Of a stretch of 14,149 bases of DNA, positions 1 to 6,682 are shown piece after piece; positions within the stretch are counted from its first letter, which is position 1, and every line of letters begins with the position of its first letter. The stretch is from Chitinivibrionales bacterium (GTDB taxonomy: Bacteria > Fibrobacterota > Chitinivibrionia > Chitinivibrionales > FEN-1185). A program made the position numbers and the translations under genes. The stretch covers positions 1-14,149 of the forward strand of contig JAQUMP010000027.1 in NCBI GenBank assembly GCA_028718065.1, written 5' to 3'. Below the pieces are notes generated by a model. It saw only the letters and a program-made list of their open reading frames with translations. It was not told the origin of the DNA and made no database searches.

Positions 1-279
1 CGGCGCGGCCACGGCGACAACGTCCAGATCGATTGCGGCGGCCAGCACGCGGCCGCCGTTGTGGTCGGTATGATTGCCGCCCACCTCGGTCCTGCCCGGC
101 ACGGAAAAAATCCCGACGTCCCGGTGGTCCGGAAAGCGTTCCGCAAAGCGCTGCAATAAAGAGCGGTAGCGTTCCGTTTGGAATTTGTAAACGCCGGGTT
201 TTGTCCCGTATAATTTTTCGAAAAGCTGCCGGGTCGCATTGTTTGCAAGGGCTTCGGTGATTTTTTCCGGCGATGGCAT
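1..279 (-). CDS. galK: Galactokinase, N-terminal part (cut by window edge)
   Basis: The minus-strand frame from the ATG at 279-277 stays open to the window edge and gives 93 residues beginning MPSPEKITEALANNATRQLF. Residues 61-76 (PGRTEVGGNHTDHNGG) match the N-terminal sugar-binding signature of galactokinases, GHMP-family enzymes that phosphorylate galactose to galactose-1-phosphate in the cytoplasmic Leloir pathway. An AGGA ribosome-binding site (in the reverse complement of 287-293) lies 8-10 nt before the ATG and supports this start. The gene begins 17 nt after the stop codon of the upstream penicillin-binding protein, so the two are probably co-transcribed, although no functional link is obvious. 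The ATP-binding and C-terminal GHMP motifs lie outside the window, so completeness cannot be judged. A short plus-strand frame over the same bases is a shadow. Confidence 0.9.
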   Translation of the reverse strand, partial: MPSPEKITEALANNATRQLFEKLYGTKPGVYKFQTERYRSLLQRFAERFPDHRDVGIFSVPGRTEVGGNHTDHNGGRVLAAAIDLDVVAVAAP

Positions 280-296
280 GAAAGTGTCCTTTTAAA

Positions 297-3134
297 TTAT
301 TCCTGGTTCTCCGAAATCGTCCCCGCGGCATTGCCGCAGGTTTTAAAGCTGTCCGGCGCAACGCTTTTAAGATAGGCGTCGTAACGCGCAAAAAAACCGT
401 TCGGGCATGGTATACCGGCTTTTTTAAGCAGCCCCATGCTCACGAATTTATGCAGGGTCTTGCCGTCGCGCGCGCCGGTAAAGCGTTCATTGCACTCGCC
501 CACGCAGGCGATGGTAACATCACGAACCTCGGGAACCGGACCGCCATTTGTCAATCGCGAAAAATCAAGGCGCAGGACCGTGTTCCACAGGCCGTAATCG
601 GTGCGCCGGGGGCTTTCGCTGCCCACGTTAAAAGGCCGGATCACGTCATCGGTGGTGCCGCTTTTGGCATAATTGGCGGGCGGTTGCGTTACGGTCAATA
701 CCAAGGGGTCAAATTTGCCGCCACTCGGAATCGCGGCAGCGGCGGCACTGTCGGTAATATCAAAAATCCCCAGTCCGTCACCGGGATTTGAAACCAGGCG
801 TTTGTGCATGCCGAGCCAGGTTGGTCGCAGATTGTTAAGGTCTGCAAACGGATGAAAATGACGCAGGGTATCGGTTATGGCCACGCTGTCGCCGTTGAGC
901 AGAATGGATTCCACCACCAGGCTGGGGTGGTCGGCCGGCCGCTCGATGAGGTCGTTATTGTAGAGCATGTTGTAAAGATGCAGCTGCTCATATAGATTAA
1001 GTTCGAGCGTGCCGAGGGCGACCGAATACATGCTGTCGGAAACCGGGATGCGCCGCCCTCCCGAGGTTATGGAGTCGATATCGACGCCGGCGATGCGCGC
1101 TAACTCTTTGTAAACGCGCACGCCGGTAACGGCGCTCAAATGCAACTCGTTTTTAATGCGCCCGAAATCGCCGATACGATAGAAATACTGCGTCAGGCCG
1201 AGCGCCTCGGGCCGCACGCCGCCCATCAGGTTAAAAAGTTGGGTGTTTAGTCTGTAAACGGTTTCCACGCCGAGAATATTGTTGGAGGACGCCAGCAGAT
1301 CAAAAATATAGCGGCACCCCTCGAATACGCCGCCGTGGTTATGCACCTGGTATCCCACGTTGCGCACGGCGCTGTTGGCGAAGATGACCCCGGTGTTTTT
1401 GCCGTTTTGCACTTTAAACAGGCGTTTCCAGGGCACGTCTTCGGTCACCTCTGAGCTATCGCTCCAGGTACTATAGAGTTTAAAATTTCCCAGGTCGAAA
1501 TTGAGCGCATTAAAAATGGGTTTGGCCGTCGACGAGCCGTTGGGAATGCGGTTTTTAAGAAGGCAGGTGAGGCGCGAGCCCAGCCGGTCTTTGGAATAAT
1601 AGGCCAGCAGTTTGCCCGTCTTGGAGTCCAGGGCCGCGTAGGCAAAGTACTGGCCGCTAACGGTTGTGGCCCGGCGGGCATAATAATAACAACTGCGGTG
1701 GAATTTTGACGGCCCTGTTTTTTTATAATGGATATTGGCGATGAGCGTATCGCCTTCGGTCAATTTAACTTTATAGGATGAACCCTCCTCGCTAAATTCG
1801 GTCGGTTTTTCGATGACGGAAATCGACCGCTGGGTATCGGGCGGCAGCTTGAGCGCCCTGCCGTCGTTGCCGCTTGACCCGATACGAACATCGGTGATTA
1901 TGGTGGTGTCCTGTCCGTAGCCGCGGCTGTTTACCAGGCGCTCCAATTCGCGCTGCAGCGCAAGATCAATGGTCAGCTTAATGGTGCAGGTCCCTTTTTT
2001 GCGGATGAGCGAATTGGCATTAATGAGGTCCATGTCGGCCAGCGCTTCGGCGGAGGCGCCGTTGCGCTTGAGCGCCAAAAGCCAGTATTCGTTGGCCAGG
2101 TCCACCAGCGGGCCGAAGTCCGTAGCCACGCGGCGCGGTTTTTCGAAGGTAAGCGCATCGATTTGCGCCAGTACCGCGCGTTGCTTTGCGGGACCCCATT
2201 TAAGCGCCGCGGCGATGCGGGGCATATCGGTGTGGCACTGCTGCTGGATTTTTCTGGGCACATTGCGTCCCCACTTGACCATGCGCGCAAGATAAATGCA
2301 CTGGGCGTCGGAGAGTTGGGACAGGTTTTTAGCAAAGAGTCCCAGGGCAATGTCCTTGATGCCGACCAGGTTATAATCGCTGGTGATGCAATGGTTAACA
2401 TACACTTCCAGGATCTGGTCGTCGGTGTAGAGGCGCCGCAGGGCCGCGGCCAGGCGTATTTCACGCAGTTTACGATCGAGACTGCGACTCACCTGGCGCC
2501 GGCCGGAAACATCCAGCTTGGATATAAAAAGCTTCGCCACCTGCTGGGTAATGGTGGATGTCCCCTTGGCTTTTTCCAAACGAAAATGCATGATGGACCC
2601 AACGACGGAACGCAGGACCGCGCGGAAAAAACTGTCGTATTCCACGCCCAGCTTGTTGGCATGAAAATTCCGGTCTTCGGCGGCGATAAGCGCGCCCAGG
2701 AGTACCGGCGGAAACTCCCTGATGGGGGCCCGCGTATGGTTGGTGCGGATGGTCGCCAGGGGTCGGTCTTTACAATCGGTAATGGCGATGGTATTGGAAT
2801 AGCGGCTGACTTCGTTTAAGCGCGCGATAATGGAAAGTGATGGGTAATCGTCGATGGCGATCCCGTTTACCTTGAGCACGCTGTCTTGCTTTACCCGTGG
2901 CACTACGCTCGTGATTTTATCGGCCTGCTTCTGCATGGCCTGTTCGGCGAGCACATCCTGCCAGCCGGCGCCGAACTCCGTCGAAAGCAGGCCCTGGCGT
3001 TCCAATTCGACCAGTTTTTTTGCCCATTTGTCAAAATAGGCGTTAAAGGCATACCGGCCGCCGAAGAAGGATAGGATCAATATAAAACCGAGGGAAACCA
3101 GTGCTATAACCGATATTTTAAGGATCTTAGGCAT
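297..3134 (-). CDS. Class A penicillin-binding protein (GT51 transglycosylase plus transpeptidase)
   Basis: Bifunctional peptidoglycan synthase that polymerises lipid II and cross-links stem peptides in the periplasm. Numbering from the ATG at 3134 (945 aa): residues 2-24 are one membrane anchor. The GT51 domain follows, with the catalytic-Glu motif EDRNF at 153-157, GTSTITQQVAKLF at 191-203, and the ILEVYVNH segment near 241-248. The transpeptidase domain has the SxxK motif S535-T-A-K538, an SSNN (SxN) motif at 616-619 and KSGT at 824-827, all in the expected order. An in-frame ATG at 3188 would add 18 residues but has no ribosome-binding site and puts residues before the membrane anchor, so 3134 is preferred; no strong Shine-Dalgarno is visible there either. 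The length exceeds that of many family members, with extra sequence between the domains and after KSGT. The GT51 motif is one residue longer than usual (see findings). It is divergent from the lipoprotein at 3343 and lies just upstream of galK. The family is clear; which PBP1 subclass is not. Confidence 0.92.
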   Translation of the reverse strand: MPKILKISVIALVSLGFILILSFFGGRYAFNAYFDKWAKKLVELERQGLLSTEFGAGWQDVLAEQAMQKQADKITSVVPRVKQDSVLKVNGIAIDDYPSLSIIARLNEVSRYSNTIAITDCKDRPLATIRTNHTRAPIREFPPVLLGALIAAEDRNFHANKLGVEYDSFFRAVLRSVVGSIMHFRLEKAKGTSTITQQVAKLFISKLDVSGRRQVSRSLDRKLREIRLAAALRRLYTDDQILEVYVNHCITSDYNLVGIKDIALGLFAKNLSQLSDAQCIYLARMVKWGRNVPRKIQQQCHTDMPRIAAALKWGPAKQRAVLAQIDALTFEKPRRVATDFGPLVDLANEYWLLALKRNGASAEALADMDLINANSLIRKKGTCTIKLTIDLALQRELERLVNSRGYGQDTTIITDVRIGSSGNDGRALKLPPDTQRSISVIEKPTEFSEEGSSYKVKLTEGDTLIANIHYKKTGPSKFHRSCYYYARRATTVSGQYFAYAALDSKTGKLLAYYSKDRLGSRLTCLLKNRIPNGSSTAKPIFNALNFDLGNFKLYSTWSDSSEVTEDVPWKRLFKVQNGKNTGVIFANSAVRNVGYQVHNHGGVFEGCRYIFDLLASSNNILGVETVYRLNTQLFNLMGGVRPEALGLTQYFYRIGDFGRIKNELHLSAVTGVRVYKELARIAGVDIDSITSGGRRIPVSDSMYSVALGTLELNLYEQLHLYNMLYNNDLIERPADHPSLVVESILLNGDSVAITDTLRHFHPFADLNNLRPTWLGMHKRLVSNPGDGLGIFDITDSAAAAAIPSGGKFDPLVLTVTQPPANYAKSGTTDDVIRPFNVGSESPRRTDYGLWNTVLRLDFSRLTNGGPVPEVRDVTIACVGECNERFTGARDGKTLHKFVSMGLLKKAGIPCPNGFFARYDAYLKSVAPDSFKTCGNAAGTISENQE

Positions 3135-3233
3135 AGACTCAAAATATATAATCCCTGCATTTTTCAAAAATATAAGCGCTGCGGGCATAAGTTATTTTAA
3201 GTTGGTATTTCGCGCCCCCCTTTTCAGGCAAGA

Positions 3234-3250
3234 ATGTGCCACCGGCACAT
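3234..3250. repeat. Perfect hairpin (7-bp stem) in the divergent intergenic region
   Basis: ATGTGCC-ACC-GGCACAT is an exact inverted repeat with a 3-nt loop. It lies between the divergent PBP and lipoprotein genes. No T-run follows on either strand, so it does not look like an intrinsic terminator. It could be an operator or part of a dispersed repeat; the sequence alone does not decide. Confidence 0.5.
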
Positions 3251-3253
3251 GCC

Positions 3254-3320
3254 AATCCCCGCAGGGGGGATTTAAAGAGATAAATTCAAAACAAGTCCCC
3301 CTACGGGGGATTTAGGGGGC
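3254..3320. repeat. G-run/C-run hairpin cluster (GGGGGATTTA repeats)
   Basis: Two neighbouring hairpins made of C-runs and G-runs occur here: AATCCCC/GGGGATT (3254-3260 with 3266-3272) and TCCCCC-TAC-GGGGGA (3296-3310). The word GGGGGATTTA occurs twice, at 3265-3274 and 3305-3314, and the second copy is followed at once by another GGGGG (3315-3319). Low-complexity elements of this type are often dispersed through a genome, but the window holds only this cluster. The rest of the 208-bp intergenic region (3135-3342) shows no convincing -35/-10 pair on either strand. Confidence 0.5.
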
Positions 3321-3342
3321 GAGATTTAACAGTCCTTGCATC

Positions 3343-4974
3343 ATGAAAAAAAATGTTTTAATAAACTGCCTGCTCCTGCTCTTGTTCGGCTGCGCGCCGT
3401 CGCCGGTCTTAAAAAACCAGTCGCCGGTTTACAATACGCATAGCGGCAAAAAGCTGGACGCCGATACCACCTCCTACGTTATCGGTTTTCCCGACGCCTT
3501 TGCGCGCCGGCGTTTTACCGCGACCTTCGAGCGTTTTTTAGCGGAATACCCTTTTGATAAAATAAAACACAAAACTCCCGGTAATTTTTTCCGGCTTTCG
3601 GTGCTGCCCATTATTCCCAAGGTGCAGGCCCAGGAAGCGCCGAAAGCGGAACCGGAAAAAAAGGAAAAATTCGTCGATACCCTGATTCAAAGGCAGACCG
3701 CGGACTCGCAGGTCTTGCAGCAGGTGGCGCCCAATGCCACGGCGGTCATTTATGCGCCGCGCGGAATGGACGATGCGACCTGCCGCCGCCTGAGCGGGGG
3801 CATAACTCCCCTTTGTGATGAGGCGCCGCCCTTGTGCCCCAACGGGTGCCTGCTGCACCTGGTCGCGGCCACGCCGCAACAGGTAAGCCTGCAAATTGGG
3901 CCGCAGATATCGGGCAAGTCCGGCGCGCCGGTTTCATCGCTTGACATTGTGGATAGCTGGACGACCTTTGTCAAACAGCACCCGGCCCAGGGCCGCGCCT
4001 GTTTTAAGAATGTCGCGGGAATCGAAGGTTTTCTGCAGGGACGGGAAGCCGTTATCGGCGGTTTTAAGATTGTTGATGAAAAAAACATTGTTGTAGCCTT
4101 GCGTCAGCCGGACACCGAGGCGCCCGTGCGCCTGCGCCTGGCGCAGATCGTGAGTCCGGCCCTGGGGCTCGGGTTTTACGGCATAAGTTCCCCAAAGGGT
4201 GAGGAGACGGTGCTTACGGCCAACCAACACACGCCCTGCCCAAAGGCGCTCCTTAACAAATGCATAATTAAAAGCGGCCCCGACAACAACCCTTTCGTCG
4301 CGTTTTCGCTTAACAAGTACGACATATTGGCGCTTTGCGGCGCCGCGGACATCGACTACGCCCGCCGCACCCTGGCGGCCGTGGCGGACCTGATCCCCTT
4401 CGGCTCGGACCGATACTTTATTTCCTGCGCCCTGGAACCTCCGGACCTTCGGCAGAATCTTATGGGGCGCCTGAGCGGCAACGATATCTATGCGATTGCT
4501 AAAATTTCGGGAAAGCGGATCGGGCTTGTCGAAAGCGACTCCGTGTCCGCCGCCGACAGCATTCTGCATAAAGGGGCGCCTGCTGCCGCGTCGGTAATGT
4601 TTAAACAGCCATGCACGATTATTTACCGCGCCGAGGACGCAATTTCCAAACGGATCGCCGAAAAAATAGTGGCCGACTTTGCCCGCCAGGGATTGGCTTG
4701 TTCCGTAAAGCCCCTTGCCGAAAATGCCTATGAAAACAGCCTTGTCAATCGCGATTATACGCTCGCGGTGGGGTGGGTGAGTGAAGATGTTTTGGCTTCG
4801 CCGGCCCTGCGTTTATTTGTAGCCTCTATGTGGTTCAACGACCTGGGCGACGAACCCCAGCGCATTGCGGCCGGGTATGAATTGCCGCTCTTTTCGGCGA
4901 ACCAGTATCTGCTGTGCAAGAAAAGGGTCGGATTTTATAAAGATGCATTTGAGGGGATTTATATAAAGAAGTGA
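3343..4974 (+). CDS. Lipoprotein with a family 5 solute-binding (oligopeptide-binding-like) fold
   Basis: Predicted envelope lipoprotein of 543 aa. Residues 1-17 form a signal peptide with the lipobox LFGC (lipidated Cys17). A charged Ala/Pro/Glu/Lys linker occupies about 95-110. Residues about 187-233 resemble the family 5 binding-protein (DppA/OppA-like) pattern: a VSSLDIVDSWTTFV segment, a GIEGFLQGREAVIGG segment, then FKIVDEKNIVVAL. Around 430-483 there is the matching C-terminal pattern (IAEKIVADFARQG, then a DYTLAVGW segment). The protein carries about a dozen cysteines beyond Cys17, including a cluster at about 137-159, which would fit disulfides in the periplasm. No ABC permease or ATPase gene lies nearby, so import is not supported by context; it could be an orphan receptor or a structural or regulatory lipoprotein. 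No clear Shine-Dalgarno precedes the ATG. The signal peptide and lipobox are clear, the family assignment is moderate, and the ligand is unknown. Confidence 0.72.
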   Translation: MKKNVLINCLLLLLFGCAPSPVLKNQSPVYNTHSGKKLDADTTSYVIGFPDAFARRRFTATFERFLAEYPFDKIKHKTPGNFFRLSVLPIIPKVQAQEAPKAEPEKKEKFVDTLIQRQTADSQVLQQVAPNATAVIYAPRGMDDATCRRLSGGITPLCDEAPPLCPNGCLLHLVAATPQQVSLQIGPQISGKSGAPVSSLDIVDSWTTFVKQHPAQGRACFKNVAGIEGFLQGREAVIGGFKIVDEKNIVVALRQPDTEAPVRLRLAQIVSPALGLGFYGISSPKGEETVLTANQHTPCPKALLNKCIIKSGPDNNPFVAFSLNKYDILALCGAADIDYARRTLAAVADLIPFGSDRYFISCALEPPDLRQNLMGRLSGNDIYAIAKISGKRIGLVESDSVSAADSILHKGAPAAASVMFKQPCTIIYRAEDAISKRIAEKIVADFARQGLACSVKPLAENAYENSLVNRDYTLAVGWVSEDVLASPALRLFVASMWFNDLGDEPQRIAAGYELPLFSANQYLLCKKRVGFYKDAFEGIYIKK

Positions 4975-5013
4975 TTAAGGGCTGCTGACATATTTTTGTT
5001 TTATTTGAAGTCT

Positions 5014-5042
5014 TTGTCGCCTCCAGTACTTAATAGTATTTT
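5014..5042 (+). promoter_or_regulatory. Possible sigma70-type promoter of the mntA-hepT pair
   Basis: TTGTCG at 5014-5019 and TATTTT at 5037-5042 are separated by 17 nt and lie 37 nt before the mntA start codon. Each box matches the consensus only partly, and the region is AT-rich, so chance matches are likely. Confidence 0.3.
5025..5040. promoter_or_regulatory. Imperfect inverted repeat overlapping the candidate -10 box (possible operator)
   Basis: AGTACT-TAAT-AGTATT forms a near-perfect dyad (5 Watson-Crick pairs plus one G:T) that covers the spacer and start of the proposed -10 element ahead of mntA. Toxin-antitoxin operons are often autoregulated through such sites, but MNT/HEPN pairs are not consistently so. 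This is inference from position and symmetry only. Confidence 0.22.
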
Positions 5043-5078
5043 AAGAATGTGAAATTTATTCCAACGGGCTTACTTTAA

Positions 5079-5360
5079 ATGAACGATGATCTTTCTGCTT
5101 TAATACATAAAGCTGCCGAAGTTCTCAAGTCTTTTGGGGCAACCGAGGTATACCTTTTTGGCTCTTTAGCCAAAGGAACCAATACGAAATATTCCGACAT
5201 CGATCTTGCCGTTACCGGCATACCACCGGAAAATTTTTATAGGGCTATGGGAGATACTTTTGGCGCTCTTAAACGAGAAATCGATATAATCGACCTTGAT
5301 GAAAATACCCCTTTCGTGGAGTATCTAAAATCGCACGGAGAATTGCACCGTGTGGAATGA
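5079..5360 (+). CDS. mntA: MNT-domain nucleotidyltransferase, antitoxin of an MNT/HEPN pair
   Basis: A 93-aa minimal nucleotidyltransferase. The family signature GSx10DxD is intact: G28-S29 and D40-I-D42 within GSLAKGTNTKYSDIDLA. The third acidic position is probably D69 in REIDIIDLD. In characterised pairs the MntA protein neutralises the HEPN toxin by transferring AMP units to a tyrosine beside the toxin's active site. That chemistry is known for the family and inferred here. The gene overlaps the downstream HepT-like gene by 11 bp in another frame, the usual arrangement for such modules, so the two are almost certainly co-expressed. The pair is AT-richer than the genes around it, which fits acquisition by transfer. 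No good Shine-Dalgarno is seen before the ATG. The nucleotidyltransferase call is firm; the antitoxin role rests on the partner. Confidence 0.88.
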   Translation: MNDDLSALIHKAAEVLKSFGATEVYLFGSLAKGTNTKYSDIDLAVTGIPPENFYRAMGDTFGALKREIDIIDLDENTPFVEYLKSHGELHRVE

Positions 5361-5811
5361 GACCTTTTCTCAGATTAATCTTGAGTTGCGCAACCTTCAT
5401 CGATTGATTGATACCTACCGCCCACTCCTTGACAAAGTTAAAAATCAAGAGCCCGACAATATTGAAATCGCCGCTTTTTCGAGTATGCTTCACTCATTTT
5501 ACTCAGGCTTTGAGAACGTTTTTAAAAGAATAGCCAAGGACATTGACCATGCATTTGAAAAGTCCGATTCGTGGCACATGGATTTGTTGGACAGCATGGT
5601 TTCCTCCACCAAGAATCGACCTGCAATTATTTCTCTCGATACAAAGCGGAAACTTCAGTTCTATTTGAGTTTTAGGCATGTTTTTCGGAGCATATATTCT
5701 TATGATCTTAAGTGGTCAAAAATGAAAGAGCTTGCTATTAATTCCGAAGCGATTCTTTTGCTGCTTGAATTTGAATTAAATACCTTTATTCACTCATTCG
5801 AGAACAAATAA
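5350..5811 (+). CDS. hepT: HepT-like HEPN-domain protein, probable toxin partner of MntA
   Basis: A 153-aa mostly alpha-helical protein with a GTG start at 5350, supported by GGAG at 5337-5340 and by the typical overlap with mntA. The C-terminal segment FRHVFRSIYSYDLKW (108-122) aligns with the HEPN RNase region of HepT-like proteins, which in characterised members reads R-x4-H-x-Y. Here the arrangement is R109-x4-S114-x-Y116: the arginine and the tyrosine modified by MntA in studied systems are present, but the catalytic histidine position is Ser. As a family, HepT toxins are RNases inhibited by AMPylation of that Tyr. Whether this copy cleaves RNA is therefore uncertain. A stop codon ends the gene 20 nt before the next lipoprotein gene. 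The family call is firm given the MNT neighbour; active-toxin status is not. Confidence 0.82.
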   Translation: MWNETFSQINLELRNLHRLIDTYRPLLDKVKNQEPDNIEIAAFSSMLHSFYSGFENVFKRIAKDIDHAFEKSDSWHMDLLDSMVSSTKNRPAIISLDTKRKLQFYLSFRHVFRSIYSYDLKWSKMKELAINSEAILLLLEFELNTFIHSFENK

Positions 5812-5831
5812 TTTCACCCTAAAGGTTTGCC

Positions 5832-6602
5832 ATGAACCAAACCGTTTTGTATTCCAAAAAAATCGCCCTCGCGGCCTTGTTTGTCTCCTGCCTTTTGTTC
5901 CCCGGCTGTCAACCAAACAAAACCGCTCTTTCCTGCCCGGAGGAGCTAACGGCCGCGCAGCAGGCCGCGCGGCACATTCTGGCGCTTACAGCGCAGCGGC
6001 TCGACGCGCAACTAACGGCATTTGCGCGCGTGGTGACCGCGGACCGCGATTTTTCCATGAAGGTCCTGGTGGAAAAAAACACCTCCGCGCCCGAGGTCAC
6101 CGAGTTGGCCGGCAAATTCATCGGCCCCATGGGGTTGGACCTGCTCGAAATCGAAGACAGCGCCGGCATGGTGCTTTCGTCGGGCAATTTTCCGGCCAAT
6201 GCTCAGACGCCCGTGAGCGCATTGGTAAAACGCCTCGGTCCGGACCCCGCTTTTGTACTTGACAACTGCAAAGGAACTCCCTGCCTTACCCTGCAGGCGC
6301 GCAAAAAAAACATGGTGGCCGAGGTCCCGTTTTATTGCCACGGCGGCTTGATTGCCGACGACGCTTTTACCGCCGGCCTTGTTCCCGCGACGGGAATAAA
6401 GGCGCTTATCAAGGCCGGAAACCTGGTTATCGGCATGCAGGGGATAACGTCGATGTCGGAATTTAAGGGGGATTCAATCGTTATCAATAATAAATCCTAT
6501 TATGCCGCAAAAATCGACCTGCCTTTTACGGGGAGCGACGACCAGAAACCGGTTTTGTTTTTAATTAAAGAAAAACAAATAAGCGGGGCGGAGAAAAAGT
6601 AG
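5832..6602 (+). CDS. Lipoprotein with a probable Cache-like sensor domain
   Basis: Predicted lipoprotein of 256 aa. A positively charged N-terminus and a hydrophobic stretch lead to the lipobox LFPGC with lipidated Cys26. AAAGG lies a few nt before the ATG and supports the start. A helix of about 38-70 is followed by residues 101-121 (GLDLLEIEDSAGMVLSSGNFP), which resembles the core of Cache-type extracellular sensor domains of membrane histidine kinases and chemoreceptors. The C-terminal part (about 160-250) is predicted beta-rich, and the protein ends without any kinase, HAMP or methyl-accepting region. Cysteines at 35, 146, 151 and 169 could form disulfides. It may act as a ligand-binding partner of an envelope enzyme or a separate kinase. 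Its TAG stop lies inside the 28-bp palindrome at 6599-6626. The lipoprotein call is solid; the domain call is tentative. Confidence 0.68.
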   Translation: MNQTVLYSKKIALAALFVSCLLFPGCQPNKTALSCPEELTAAQQAARHILALTAQRLDAQLTAFARVVTADRDFSMKVLVEKNTSAPEVTELAGKFIGPMGLDLLEIEDSAGMVLSSGNFPANAQTPVSALVKRLGPDPAFVLDNCKGTPCLTLQARKKNMVAEVPFYCHGGLIADDAFTAGLVPATGIKALIKAGNLVIGMQGITSMSEFKGDSIVINNKSYYAAKIDLPFTGSDDQKPVLFLIKEKQISGAEKK

Positions 6603-6626
6603 AGACGCACGGCCGTGCGTCTCTAC
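6599..6626. repeat. 28-bp perfect palindrome at the convergent gene junction
   Basis: The arms GTAGAGACGCACGG and CCGTGCGTCTCTAC are exact reverse complements with no loop. The element overlaps the 3' end of the lipoprotein gene, whose TAG stop is bases 2-4 of the palindrome. As RNA it could form a long hairpin on either strand, but no poly-U tract follows, so it is not a standard intrinsic terminator. Palindromes of this general form (GTAGAGACGC...GCGTCTCTAC) recur as dispersed elements in various bacterial genomes; that is recollection, not a search result. Confidence 0.85.
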
Positions 6627-6682
6627 TACTACAAAACCGGCCGTGCGTCTCTACTACTACAAAACCGGCCGTGCGTCTCTAC
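6611..6682. repeat. 28-bp tandem repeat, about 2.6 copies, derived from the palindrome's right arm
   Basis: The unit consists of GGCCGTGCGTCTCTAC followed by TACTACAAAACC. It occurs at 6611-6638 and 6639-6666, and its first 16 bases recur at 6667-6682, with no mismatches. The first unit starts at the centre of the 28-bp palindrome, so the array looks like duplication of half the palindrome plus a 12-bp linker. The last copy contains the stop codon of ispA on the minus strand (CTA at 6679-6681). Exact identity of the copies points to recent duplication. Confidence 0.88.

Noticed and set aside
33..260. Plus-strand 75-aa open frame near the left edge
   Set aside because: Arg/Pro-rich translation typical of a shadow; the opposite strand encodes galactokinase with clear motifs.
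2163..2819. Plus-strand open frame of 218 aa opposite the PBP
   Set aside because: Antisense to the GT51 domain, with no ribosome-binding site or domain signal; shadow of the real gene.
6599..6626. Palindrome as a classical rho-independent terminator
   Set aside because: The stem is strong but no T-run follows on either strand; a role in transcript 3'-end stability remains possible.
6611..6682. Tandem 28-bp repeats as a CRISPR array
   Set aside because: The period equals the full repeat unit, the 12-bp linker is identical in each copy, so there are no variable spacers, and no cas gene is present.
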